Virus record (IMG/VR): IMGVR_UViG_3300020452_000313
Span: 1 to 26,239 of that record
From: a virus
Strand: one strand, 5' to 3'
DNA length: 26,239 nt
Both the position numbers and the translations under genes were made by a program. This document shows positions 8,866 through 16,435 of this stretch, piece after piece (position 1 is the first letter of the stretch; every line of letters begins with the position of its first letter). The notes beneath the pieces were generated by a model, which worked only from the letters and a program-made list of their open reading frames with translations, was not told where the DNA came from and did not search any database.

Positions 8866-10398
8866 TTAGTTAAATGAATGGAAGTATACTTTTGCTCTGG
8901 AGACTCCTCCAGCACTAGTTGTATCTAATGTAGTAGATGCACCTGTTTGAGGATCAGTTAAAACGATCTCCCTTGCAGATATTTTACCGCCTGTTTTTGC
9001 AACAGGGTTAGTTGTATTAATAGTTATATCACCATCAATCCAACTGTTTCCAGATACGTCTAGTCTGTAACTGGGGGCTTTGCCGATACCGAAATTGCCA
9101 TTACCGTCTAGGACAGCTTGGTCAACGCCACTTTCATCAGCAAAATGCAGTCCGAATCCAACAGCTCTCTTTTGGATGATCGCTTTGGATGATCCTGTAT
9201 CTCCTAGAATAAGAGAGGAACCTGTGGCAAAGATTGAACCCTCTACCTCAAGATTATATGTAGCAGCAGTTCTACCTACACCCAACTTAGCAGCAGACGA
9301 TGCTCCTAATGAATGAGCAGTGCCTGTAGCAACAATATTTCCAGTCGAAGTAATATCTGTCACCATTTCAATAGGACCAGCAGCGGAAGGTCCGCTTTTA
9401 ATCTGAAGACCTGTTGCAGTTGTTTGTATACGATAAGAACCATCGCCACCATGATATATGCCAGTTTCTGTAGTATTTGCCTTAAAATACTTATTACCAC
9501 CAGCATCTTGCAACGTTATTGCAGGTGAGTAGACAAGCAATTGACTCGCAGTGCTTGAAATATATCCTACATCAATTGAACTCACATAACCAAGTTGAAA
9601 GTCGTCATCAGTTCCGAACTTGATGTATTTGTCATCAATCATGTCAATGTTATCATTGGCAGTGATGTCACCAGTAACAGTTGCACCTTGATTGATAACC
9701 AATGTGTTGTTGAATGTAGCACCCGCACTAAAGGATGATGCACCGTTCATCGTAACAGTATCTGCAGCATCAGATCCCAATGTAACATTACCACTCGCAT
9801 CTACGTCAGCAACTGTTAAAGTTCCTGTAAATACAGCACTTGCAAGAGTTTTGTTAGTTAATGTCTGAGAAGCACCTAGTGTTACTAATGTATCAGTAGC
9901 ATTAGATGCACCGTTGGAAGGTAACACATATGTATGAGTTACACCTGTGGGTATTGATGCTGAGTTGAACTTAGCAACTTTTGTTTCATCAACAGAGTTT
10001 GGTACTAAGAATACATCATCGCTTAACGCAAGGATAGAACCCAAACGTATTTTACCAGTACCTTGTGCAGTGATAGTAAGATCTAAATTGGCATCAGCAG
10101 AATCCTTAGCATCTAATTTAAGAGTGCTACCAACCTTTTGTAGGTTAAGTCTTGAATTACCCATTGCCAAGCTAACCTGTCCTTGGATTTCTGAAAATAG
10201 ACCAGTTGATGTTCTACCTTCAAATCCCAAACCAGGTGTAGTATATGAACCACCAGGTAATGCACGGAATATGCTTCCAACTGCAGATCTTTTGTTCTGA
10301 TCAGTTGGATCTGAGTTATCAAGAAGCAGCAGTGTATCAGAGGATGATACCTGTCCTGCAACTAATTCGGTTAAATCTGATATCTTACGAGTTGCCAC
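8866..10398 (-). CDS. Tail-fibre-like structural protein (510 aa)
   Basis: The N-terminus (TRKISDLTEL...SSDTLLLLDNSDPTDQNKRS) resembles the virion-attachment start of fibre proteins in T4-like cyanophages. The middle is a series of short beta repeats of the form G-[ND]-hydrophobic-T, for example SGNVTLGSDAADTVTMNG. The C-terminal half has a GNFGIGKAPSYRLDVSGN module of the type preceding many fibre tips. No intramolecular chaperone or enzyme is evident. It is the first gene of the adhesion module, 28 bp downstream of a TATAAATA late promoter. Probably a fibre or collar appendage; exact location in the virion is unknown. Confidence 0.8.
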   Translation of the reverse strand: MATRKISDLTELVAGQVSSSDTLLLLDNSDPTDQNKRSAVGSIFRALPGGSYTTPGLGFEGRTSTGLFSEIQGQVSLAMGNSRLNLQKVGSTLKLDAKDSADANLDLTITAQGTGKIRLGSILALSDDVFLVPNSVDETKVAKFNSASIPTGVTHTYVLPSNGASNATDTLVTLGASQTLTNKTLASAVFTGTLTVADVDASGNVTLGSDAADTVTMNGASSFSAGATFNNTLVINQGATVTGDITANDNIDMIDDKYIKFGTDDDFQLGYVSSIDVGYISSTASQLLVYSPAITLQDAGGNKYFKANTTETGIYHGGDGSYRIQTTATGLQIKSGPSAAGPIEMVTDITSTGNIVATGTAHSLGASSAAKLGVGRTAATYNLEVEGSIFATGSSLILGDTGSSKAIIQKRAVGFGLHFADESGVDQAVLDGNGNFGIGKAPSYRLDVSGNSWIDGDITINTTNPVAKTGGKISAREIVLTDPQTGASTTLDTTSAGGVSRAKVYFHSFN

Positions 10399-10426
10399 TC
10401 TTCTTACACAATAATACTATCTGCTA

Positions 10427-10434
10427 TATTTATA
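10427..10434 (-). promoter_or_regulatory. T4-type late promoter for the adhesion module
   Basis: The minus strand reads TATAAATA, a perfect match to the T4-type late -10 element recognised by gp55-type sigma. It lies 28 bp upstream of the 510-aa gene's ATG, the right distance for a short leader. It overlaps the TAA stop of the CpeT gene. No -35 box is expected for this class. It would transcribe the fibre genes independently of the upstream hub operon. Confidence 0.7.
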
Positions 10435-10870
10435 ACTTTTTTTGGAACAAGAAGTATCCTTCCGCACCTTCCCAGTAACCTTTGTCCCAACTATGGTATT
10501 GTGTGGCATATAATCTTGCTTTACTAGACAGTGGTTTTCCCTTATATGTGCAGTTTTGTTCGGATACACCTACAAAACAGTCATCATCTTTATCATAAGA
10601 AAATATTATATCACATGCAGTATTTTTTACTATTATAATAGGAACATTGACACCAACAATTTCTGGTTCTGTTATCTCAACTACCTGTTGTCTGTATGGT
10701 TCAGTCTGATATTCATAACGGGAGGATGTATCAAACGTTGTATCACCAATCTTTTTATGTGCCACCACAATGTGTGCCCACTTTGTAGGATTAGATGCAG
10801 CTTGAGTCCAATTGTCAAACTCACCCTCAAACCAATTGCAAAATTTCTCTAATTCCAACGAAATGGACAT
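10430..10870 (-). CDS. cpeT: CpeT-type phycobiliprotein lyase homologue
   Basis: The 146-aa product has the marks of the CpeT/CpcT family, which attaches bilins to phycobiliproteins in cyanobacteria. These are GEFDNWTQA near the N-terminus (residues 16-24), followed by a Pro and a short strand; EPYRQQVVE in the middle (57-65); and a C-terminal Cys, G-K-P-L-S-S and a final YFLFQKK strand. It is shorter than cyanobacterial CpeT (about 200 aa), as is usual for cyanophage copies. It is the last gene of the accessory cassette and overlaps the previous gene by 22 bp. It probably influences host pigment assembly or turnover during infection, but activity of viral CpeT is not shown here. This gene is the best single indicator that the host is a marine cyanobacterium. 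Confidence 0.88.
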   Translation of the reverse strand: MSISLELEKFCNWFEGEFDNWTQAASNPTKWAHIVVAHKKIGDTTFDTSSRYEYQTEPYRQQVVEITEPEIVGVNVPIIIVKNTACDIIFSYDKDDDCFVGVSEQNCTYKGKPLSSKARLYATQYHSWDKGYWEGAEGYFLFQKKL

Positions 10871-11514
10871 TTACCCTCCCTACTCACTCTACCTTTAATT
10901 ATATCCCATGAATTGAACTTAGTAAACTTTCTTAGTGTGTACGCTTCATCTAACTGTTTGATTAGTTTCTCTGGCACATCTCGCTGCTCTAACTTGAAGT
11001 TTGAATCAGATCGTTGAGAATATAATCTAAAGTAATATAACGGTGTACCTTTGGGTAGATATATGTCATTATCTAATACTTTAACACCAACAACCATAGG
11101 TCGATACCATACAGATATTGGGAACGTAGCAGGTACTAAGTCTAATCCATATCGAGAGAGGAGGGGATGAGGGATTTGTTCAATCCACACATCTTTATCC
11201 TCTGTCCATATGGACATTGCATATTTCATTTGTATTTCTGGGTATGTACCACTTAACCAGTTTTCACCCACTTGAAAGTAATCATCATATGCGTCTTGTT
11301 TTAGACTAGATTCAATCCTATCTTCTTTTATCTTAAATCCCAAATCAAATGGTTGTGTAACTACCCATGTGTTATCAGTCCACTTCTTCCATGCAGGACA
11401 TTTGGCATGATCATATCTCATATCATATCCAGTTTTATATGGTTGTGGTGGTTCGTAAAATTCAGAAGGAAGTTGTTTCTCTCCAATTTTATATGACCAA
11501 TATGCCTTCTTCAT
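10849..11514 (-). CDS. Unknown 221-aa protein between 2OG oxygenase and CpeT
   Basis: I do not recognise a named family with certainty. The sequence is rich in Trp and Tyr, with WVVTQPFDLGFKI (about residues 49-61), IWTEDKDVWIEQIPHP (about 102-117) and a PKGTPLYYFRLY strand (about 153-164), suggesting a beta sandwich or cupin-like barrel. That fold is speculation. Its ATG overlaps the stop of the 2OG oxygenase gene (ATGA), and its 3' end overlaps cpeT by 22 bp, so the three are made together. Proteins of this look accompany oxygenase genes in marine phages, and a shared pathway is plausible. No metal-binding signature is clear. Confidence 0.8.
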   Translation of the reverse strand: MKKAYWSYKIGEKQLPSEFYEPPQPYKTGYDMRYDHAKCPAWKKWTDNTWVVTQPFDLGFKIKEDRIESSLKQDAYDDYFQVGENWLSGTYPEIQMKYAMSIWTEDKDVWIEQIPHPLLSRYGLDLVPATFPISVWYRPMVVGVKVLDNDIYLPKGTPLYYFRLYSQRSDSNFKLEQRDVPEKLIKQLDEAYTLRKFTKFNSWDIIKGRVSREGKCPFRWN

Positions 11515-11984
11515 TTCTCAAAATAATTAATATTAAGAACCAACCTTCTAGTGTCTGTAGAAGGAACACCTCTATGTTCTAAGTTAGTATCAAATATAGC
11601 AGCGGTGTTTGCTACACTATTAACTATATCTTCTCTGAACTCAGTATACCCATCATTGTCATTTAAGTACAACACACAAGTTTTACTTGGTGTGGATATT
11701 TTAAGATCCTGATGCCATCCTTGATACGGTGCATTCTTTGGTGTAGCATTGATCTTAATTCTAAACACAGCGATAGCACCTAACTGAATACACATTGTAG
11801 ATAACAAGCGTTTCAGTTTAGGTGTTACATCGTCCGAGAACTGGTGATCGTAATACAACAAGTTACTGTATTGTTCTGGTTCTCCCTCTGACTGTGGAAA
11901 ATACCATCGAAAATTTTTAGCAGTAACTATGTTTTTAAATTCTGTAAATGTATAATGCTTAAGGAAGTTCTGATGTATCTGCAT
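11511..11984 (-). CDS. 2-oxoglutarate/Fe(II)-dependent oxygenase
   Basis: The 157-aa protein has the facial triad of the 2OG-Fe(II) oxygenase superfamily. W-H-Q-D gives His91 and Asp93, LEHRG gives His137, and STDTRRLVL supplies the 2-oxoglutarate-binding Arg (146 or 147). A cupin core with a FRIKIN strand before the HxD is visible. The family couples 2OG decarboxylation to hydroxylation of a protein, nucleotide or small molecule; the substrate here is unknown. I chose the ATG at 11984 over the GTG one codon earlier. The start lies inside the 3' end of the acyl carrier protein gene, a 26-bp overlap. Cyanophages commonly carry several such oxygenases, thought to act in infected-cell metabolism. 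Confidence 0.88.
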   Translation of the reverse strand: MQIHQNFLKHYTFTEFKNIVTAKNFRWYFPQSEGEPEQYSNLLYYDHQFSDDVTPKLKRLLSTMCIQLGAIAVFRIKINATPKNAPYQGWHQDLKISTPSKTCVLYLNDNDGYTEFREDIVNSVANTAAIFDTNLEHRGVPSTDTRRLVLNINYFEK

Positions 11985-12432
11985 CACTAGGCAATGTTTT
12001 ATTCATATAGTCTAAAGGTTTTTTAGACATCATAGGACTATCGGGATGTGGAATAACATTCTTATTCCTGTCATATTTACTAGGGTCAATTCTCTTTGAC
12101 TTGCCTTTGTTTGATTTTGCTTTTTTAATTGCTTCGATTGCATCACCAACTGTGACAATTTCCATTGCCATATCATCAGTTAGTTCAACTGCAAAGCATT
12201 CTTCTAAGAACATTACAAGTTCTACCATATCTAATGAATCTAAACCTAGATCATCAGATAATTTAGAATCCCATGCAACTTCTATCTCTTCTCCTGTCTC
12301 CTTGTCTACAAGTCTTTCCATTATGGTTTCCTTGATAGCAAGCTTAGCAACCTTAAGCATAGTCTGTTTCGACACACGCTTTGATTGCTTAATAAGAGTT
12401 CTAATTTCAGTATAAGTTTGATTGTATGCCAT
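11959..12432 (-). CDS. Acyl carrier protein with extended termini
   Basis: A full ACP domain spans about residues 24-105. It includes the signature DLGLDSLDMVELVMFLEE, in which Ser66 of D-S-L is the 4'-phosphopantetheine attachment site, followed by FAVELTDDMAMEIVTVGDAIEAI, matching helices II-IV of bacterial AcpP. The product is 157 aa, about twice the usual 75-85. It has a basic N-terminal extension (about 23 aa) and a C-terminal tail of about 50 residues rich in Lys, Pro and Asp, with no known motif. The ATG at 12432 shares its A with the stop of the 56-aa gene (TAATG), so I reject the earlier in-frame Met at 12462. ACPs carry acyl chains in fatty-acid, polyketide or lipid A-type synthesis. 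No synthase or transferase is visible here, so the phage protein would have to use host partners. Confidence 0.92.
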   Translation of the reverse strand: MAYNQTYTEIRTLIKQSKRVSKQTMLKVAKLAIKETIMERLVDKETGEEIEVAWDSKLSDDLGLDSLDMVELVMFLEECFAVELTDDMAMEIVTVGDAIEAIKKAKSNKGKSKRIDPSKYDRNKNVIPHPDSPMMSKKPLDYMNKTLPSDADTSELP

Positions 12433-12602
12433 TAAACGTAAACTACCTCGCCATTTAAACATGTATCCCGAACTACATCGAGTATTCTCATAAATTCATC
12501 TCCATTGTCACAATCAATGACTTTGGCAGATCCTTCACTACTTAATAGTGTAAACCTTTTCTTAGGAATGTCAACCGTCACTTTATCGAGAACTTCATTC
12601 AT
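12432..12602 (-). CDS. Small unknown protein coupled to the ACP (56 aa)
   Basis: A 56-codon open frame starts MNEVLDKVTVDIPKK and ends GEVVYV. It reads through the whole gap between the 74-aa gene and the ACP gene. Its TAA overlaps the ACP's ATG by one base, the arrangement used by true gene pairs throughout this operon. The product is small and slightly acidic, with a predicted beta hairpin and a C-terminal helix-strand, and no recognised domain. Coding status rests on the overlap and on filling an otherwise empty slot. It may be an ACP partner, which is unproven. Confidence 0.65.
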   Translation of the reverse strand: MNEVLDKVTVDIPKKRFTLLSSEGSAKVIDCDNGDEFMRILDVVRDTCLNGEVVYV

Positions 12603-12644
12603 GGTGTAATCTGATTAGTACCTCCCAATAATAGCACAAGTATC

Positions 12645-12869
12645 TCAGGTTGTAAAGTAGGGTGTGTCACTTCTTCTTGTGGCACGTAGTTTTACTGCAG
12701 CTGCCTTTTCGATGAGAGACTTACCTATATCACGGTTCTCCATCATGTGCTGCATTGCATTATCTTTATCTTCCTTAACCATTTCTTCGACGTAATCGTC
12801 TAAATGTTTTGCAAGAATGTCTTTAAGAAAATTTGCTTCTTGCTTAGTTACTGACATGTGAAAAGTCAT
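12645..12869 (-). CDS. Small helical protein, unknown (74 aa)
   Basis: The product is predicted to be almost entirely alpha-helical (residues 6-60), with charged and hydrophobic residues alternating as in a coiled coil. The C-terminus is basic with Thr/Ser. The ATG at 12869 has a good AAGGA ribosome-binding site about 7 nt upstream, which favours it over the internal Met at residue 5. It follows the spike gene by 21 bp and heads the accessory cassette. I do not recognise a family. Confidence 0.7.
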   Translation of the reverse strand: MTFHMSVTKQEANFLKDILAKHLDDYVEEMVKEDKDNAMQHMMENRDIGKSLIEKAAAVKLRATRRSDTPYFTT

Positions 12870-12890
12870 TTGTTTCCTTGAAATCTACAG

Positions 12891-13754
12891 TCAATTCAAG
12901 TAAATGTTAGCAGCATCCATATCTATGTTGCCATCAGCATTTATATCCATATTACCAGTAGTATCTGTTCGTACATCACCAGTTACTGTCCTATAATAAC
13001 TGGATGATTGAGGAGCATCAACTGCACCGATAAAGTTTCCACCCGCTATAGGTGTCTTATCATTACCATATACAGTGTCCCTAACTTTACCAAACATCGT
13101 ATTATATTGATTACCTTTGGTAACCTCATATCGAGTGCCTTCAGTATTTAATGCCAAGTTGCCTTCACTGTGTACTGAAACAGCACCTGTATTTGATGTT
13201 TGTTTTATGGCATGGAACTTATCTGTTTTTTGTTCTGCTACTTTATAATGAGAGTGGTATGTTGTACCCTCATTAATATATTTCGCAGTTTTTATTTTTG
13301 TGGTATTTGCTGTCTTCAATGAGTAATTAGATTTAGTTTCATTGAGATAGTTACCACCAACGGTGAGTTTATAATCACCATTGACTCTATGATTGAAGTT
13401 GCCTTCGCATTCATAATGTGTGTCACCTTCGACATATATTCTCAAGTCACCTCGTACAGTTAGAGACATCATATCAGAATCAGGGTTCTTACCAACCTCA
13501 AAAACTGTATTTCTATCAGACCTTACGATAAAGTCTTGATGAGCTTTGATCTGAGTGTTCTTTTTAACATCCATATCAATGTAGTTCTTGGTTTTGCCAT
13601 GAACTATCCTCACTCTTTGACCATCCTTAGAGTTGTTCATCTCTAAGAAGTGTCCACATGAGGTTGACTGCACCCAGTTATGCGGCCATAATATTGGATT
13701 GTCAGGTGAATTATTGGATGTTTCCGACCCACCGCTGAATCTAGTTAAACTCAT
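12891..13754 (-). CDS. gp5-type beta-helix central spike (separate polypeptide)
   Basis: The 287-aa protein consists of many short strands with repeated G-[ND]-x-hydrophobic turns (for example VRGDLRIYVEGDTHYECEGNFNHRV). It ends in a regular repeat, TGNMDINADGNIDMDAANIYLN in two pieces, as in the triple-stranded beta-helix of T4 gp5 and VgrG-type spikes. I infer it forms the membrane-piercing needle under the hub. In T4 this domain is the C-terminus of gp5; here it is its own gene, starting on the stop of the OB-fold gene by TAATG and preceded by a strong GGAGGTGG ribosome-binding site (13768-13761). No catalytic residues are present, as expected for a needle. Confidence 0.75.
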   Translation of the reverse strand: MSLTRFSGGSETSNNSPDNPILWPHNWVQSTSCGHFLEMNNSKDGQRVRIVHGKTKNYIDMDVKKNTQIKAHQDFIVRSDRNTVFEVGKNPDSDMMSLTVRGDLRIYVEGDTHYECEGNFNHRVNGDYKLTVGGNYLNETKSNYSLKTANTTKIKTAKYINEGTTYHSHYKVAEQKTDKFHAIKQTSNTGAVSVHSEGNLALNTEGTRYEVTKGNQYNTMFGKVRDTVYGNDKTPIAGGNFIGAVDAPQSSSYYRTVTGDVRTDTTGNMDINADGNIDMDAANIYLN

Positions 13755-16435
13755 TAGTATCCACCTCCGTATGATGGTGGGTTAGGAGTGCTTGGTGTAC
13801 TCGGAGTAGATGGAGTAGTCGGAGTACTTGGTGTTGAGGGAGTCGATGGAGTAGACGGTACACTTGATGTTGATGTGGTTGATGGAGTAGATGTGGTAGT
13901 TGTAGCAGCCTCCTCCTCATCATCATCAGTTGTTGTCTCCATAGGATGACCTACGCAATCTATGTATGTTTGTGCTGATGGCAATTTAGATAATATTTCC
14001 TGTACTTTAATAGGTCCTGCAAATTGGTATGTAAGTGCAACTACAGCACCACCACCTGTACCGCCTTTATCTTTGACTTTTGGTGCAACAAAACCAAGAA
14101 CTGTTTCTGTTATAACAGGTGTTAAAATTTGACCTTTAGCATCAACATCAGCTGTGCCAATTTGTTTTTCTTTAACACCCTTACCAATAGTTATTATTGG
14201 TTCTTTATAGTCTTTACCAACATTGATAGTTTGTATTGCTTGAACAACAGGGATAAGGTCACCACAACTAGCATATACTGCTTTAGCATCTGGCGGTACT
14301 ACTAGATCTGGGAATTTCTCACTATAGTTGACTGTAAACGTATATCCAGACTGTGTTTTTAATTGCATTCCAGATTTTACATTTGGTTCAAATGTCTTCT
14401 CAATGGTTGCAATGAGAATATGAGTATCAGAATATTGTACATCAACAACCTGCATTACATCTGGATTAGTTGTGTCTTCTGTACCATCAGCATAGGATAC
14501 TAGGTATAGAAGTTCTCCATCGTTTACCTCATTTATAAGTCCAGATTTAGGGATCACAAAGTTCCACTGTTCATTAGGGCAGTATGTGTCAGCAGGATCA
14601 AATCCATATCCTATACCAGTATTTGTTACAGCGATAGAATCGATCTTACCATCTTTAATGTTAGGTTTAAATACAGCACCACCACCTTCAGGTTCGTTAC
14701 AAGTAAATTGTGCACGAGCTTGTGCTTCAAGTGGAACACCACTACCTTTCTTTCTTGTCCATACACCAAGTATAGCACCAATCTTATCAACAATAGGCAA
14801 TGCCTTAATAGGTGTAGTAGATTGTAGATTATCCCAAACTATTTCTGGGAAGCATGGTTTCTTATTGAATACAGAGTTGGAACAATTCAAACTTAATGAT
14901 GGTATCTTACCATCAATACCAAAGTTCATGTCCTCAAATTTTGCAATAGGTCCTCTGGTATCAAAATCCTTAGCACTAAATCCAAGTACATTACCTGCGA
15001 GTGGAACCATAGCACCAGTATTAACATCAAACAACATTTGTTGTCCTAAAAATGTACCTGCTGAGAAACCATTTTTGATAGCACCACTGACAGCTGTAAA
15101 TGCAGCAGGTGGTTTGATAGGGAACTGACTCGTCTTATCGTTTGCTGCGTCTCTACCTTTTGCTTTAGGTCCATGACAGGTTTCATATACAGATGATTTA
15201 ATAGCACCAGTCAATGCACCATCACAGAATAGATCAAGAAGATCAGCGATATTCTGAACTAATCCTTCGATCATATCCATAGCACCTTTGATAGCTGAAA
15301 CAATACCCGATATTGCATCTAATGCTGAGTTAATTAGATCCATTAACTTATTCATGATACCACCAAGGATATCTTGGACTAAACATAAGGCACTATCAAG
15401 TGCTCTCTCAAACAAATCATTAAGTAAACCTTCAACAAAATCTTTTATGTCATTTAATAATGTATCAAATAAACAGTTGATAGTCTTAGCAAGACCATCT
15501 AGTGTTCCTTCAATAGGCAGTGATAATTGTGGATCTGGTATTGCAATTTTATCTAACTGATCACGAATTAAATCGTTGGCTTTTGACATCGCCACACCCT
15601 TAATATTTTTAGTGATACCAGTTAATTTTTTGTTAATTCTAAGTGCAGTATTTTTAACCTCAAAAGCAACATCTAAAACATCACCTGTTGTCTTATCAAT
15701 AAATTCACCAACGGGGTTTGTCTCGATGTTACGGGCAAACTTCATAAACTCAGTAATTGCTCCTTCTACTTTCGTAGATGTTTCAGATCCAACTACACCA
15801 TTACCCATTTGAACAGAGAAACATTTATCTTTCTCTACGTAATTACCAAGATCACTAATAGCTTCTCCTACTGTCTTTCTGGGATTTACAGTGCTAGTTG
15901 AAGATTCACCATCATCTTCTTCTCCTCCTTCTTCAACTGCTTCAAGAACTCCTGTTTCAGCATTTTCTCTAACATTAGATCCTGTACCTTGGGCACCACT
16001 TCCTTGACCAGCATGAACTTCTGGAGAATAGTCACCAGCGACCAGCTTAGGAAAGGGTTCGTCTTCATCATTTTGTGTTTTATATGCATTATCTGGGTTC
16101 TCATCACCTATTGTGCCTACAACTATAGGAATTTGTGCACTTGCACCGTCCATGAAGAATCCAACCACCCAGCCGTTTACTTGCAGCTGATGGTTCATAC
16201 CAATACCAGATCGTTGCGATGCAGTATTAGGCATCATTATAGTTGCCCACGGTAAATCGTAACTAGTCAGTTCTTTTCTACTTGGATTGTGATACCCTAA
16301 AATTCTAACCTTTGCTTTGTTAGTTTCATCACGATCATCTGGGAACTCTTCTGTGCCTGCACCAGTATTCTCGACTTGTCCAACCCACCAGTTGAACCCG
16401 TCTTTTCCAATAAAATTAGCGGTTGATTCAAACAT
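13754..16435 (-). CDS. gp5-like hub protein with OB-fold and Ser/Thr/Pro tail (893 aa)
   Basis: The N-terminal ~115 residues (FNWWVGQVEN...KAKVRILGYH...LPWATIMMP...QVNGWVVGFFMDG...PIVVGTIGD) match the OB-fold domain of T4 gp5/VgrG spikes. The middle (about 220-420) is a long amphipathic helical segment. Residues ~440-830 are mixed, with GYGFDPADTYCP and LVSYADG strands. The last ~55 residues are an acidic run followed by a Ser-Thr-Pro repeat linker ending in YGGGY. The T4 lysozyme (T4L) domain that lies between OB and helix in T4 gp5 is absent. The helix is the next gene. Length is well above T4 gp5 (575 aa). I infer a hub protein contacting gp27-like protein above and the spike below. Confidence 0.75.
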   Translation of the reverse strand: MFESTANFIGKDGFNWWVGQVENTGAGTEEFPDDRDETNKAKVRILGYHNPSRKELTSYDLPWATIMMPNTASQRSGIGMNHQLQVNGWVVGFFMDGASAQIPIVVGTIGDENPDNAYKTQNDEDEPFPKLVAGDYSPEVHAGQGSGAQGTGSNVRENAETGVLEAVEEGGEEDDGESSTSTVNPRKTVGEAISDLGNYVEKDKCFSVQMGNGVVGSETSTKVEGAITEFMKFARNIETNPVGEFIDKTTGDVLDVAFEVKNTALRINKKLTGITKNIKGVAMSKANDLIRDQLDKIAIPDPQLSLPIEGTLDGLAKTINCLFDTLLNDIKDFVEGLLNDLFERALDSALCLVQDILGGIMNKLMDLINSALDAISGIVSAIKGAMDMIEGLVQNIADLLDLFCDGALTGAIKSSVYETCHGPKAKGRDAANDKTSQFPIKPPAAFTAVSGAIKNGFSAGTFLGQQMLFDVNTGAMVPLAGNVLGFSAKDFDTRGPIAKFEDMNFGIDGKIPSLSLNCSNSVFNKKPCFPEIVWDNLQSTTPIKALPIVDKIGAILGVWTRKKGSGVPLEAQARAQFTCNEPEGGGAVFKPNIKDGKIDSIAVTNTGIGYGFDPADTYCPNEQWNFVIPKSGLINEVNDGELLYLVSYADGTEDTTNPDVMQVVDVQYSDTHILIATIEKTFEPNVKSGMQLKTQSGYTFTVNYSEKFPDLVVPPDAKAVYASCGDLIPVVQAIQTINVGKDYKEPIITIGKGVKEKQIGTADVDAKGQILTPVITETVLGFVAPKVKDKGGTGGGAVVALTYQFAGPIKVQEILSKLPSAQTYIDCVGHPMETTTDDDEEEAATTTTSTPSTTSTSSVPSTPSTPSTPSTPTTPSTPSTPSTPNPPSYGGGY
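13760..13885 (-). repeat. Ser-Thr-Pro repeat linker at the C-terminus of the OB-fold protein
   Basis: About 40 residues consist mainly of SVPSTPSTPSTPST-type repeats with T-T-P variants, followed by NPPSYGGGY. The nucleotide copies use mixed codons, so this is not a simple DNA microsatellite. Such a linker would be flexible and extended, perhaps tethering the spike protein. Confidence 0.75.
13761..13768 (-). promoter_or_regulatory. Strong ribosome-binding site for the spike gene
   Basis: GGAGGTGG lies 6 nt upstream of the ATG at 13754, inside the last codons of the OB-fold gene, where it encodes Gly-Gly. It is one of the best Shine-Dalgarno matches in the window and confirms the start of the split-off beta-helix gene. 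Confidence 0.75.

Noticed and set aside
12433-12462. Upstream Met start for the acyl carrier protein
   Set aside because: It would overlap the 56-aa gene by 31 bp, while ATG 12432 makes the TAATG junction used throughout the operon.
12938-12945. TATAAATG as a late promoter for the accessory cassette
   Set aside because: It mismatches the consensus at the last base and lies within repeated Asn-Ile-Asp codons of the spike gene; support is too weak to list.
13775-13890. Short direct repeats as a CRISPR-like array
   Set aside because: The periodicity is 9 bp and follows Ser-Thr-Pro codons within a gene; there are no spacers.
13741-13926. 61-aa frame rich in His, Leu, Gln and Arg
   Set aside because: It is the Ser/Thr/Pro repeat of the OB-fold gene read in another frame.
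13754-16435. Lysozyme domain in the gp5-like protein
   Set aside because: I looked for the T4-lysozyme Glu...Asp...Thr pattern between the OB fold and the tail and saw only amphipathic helices and unrelated strands.
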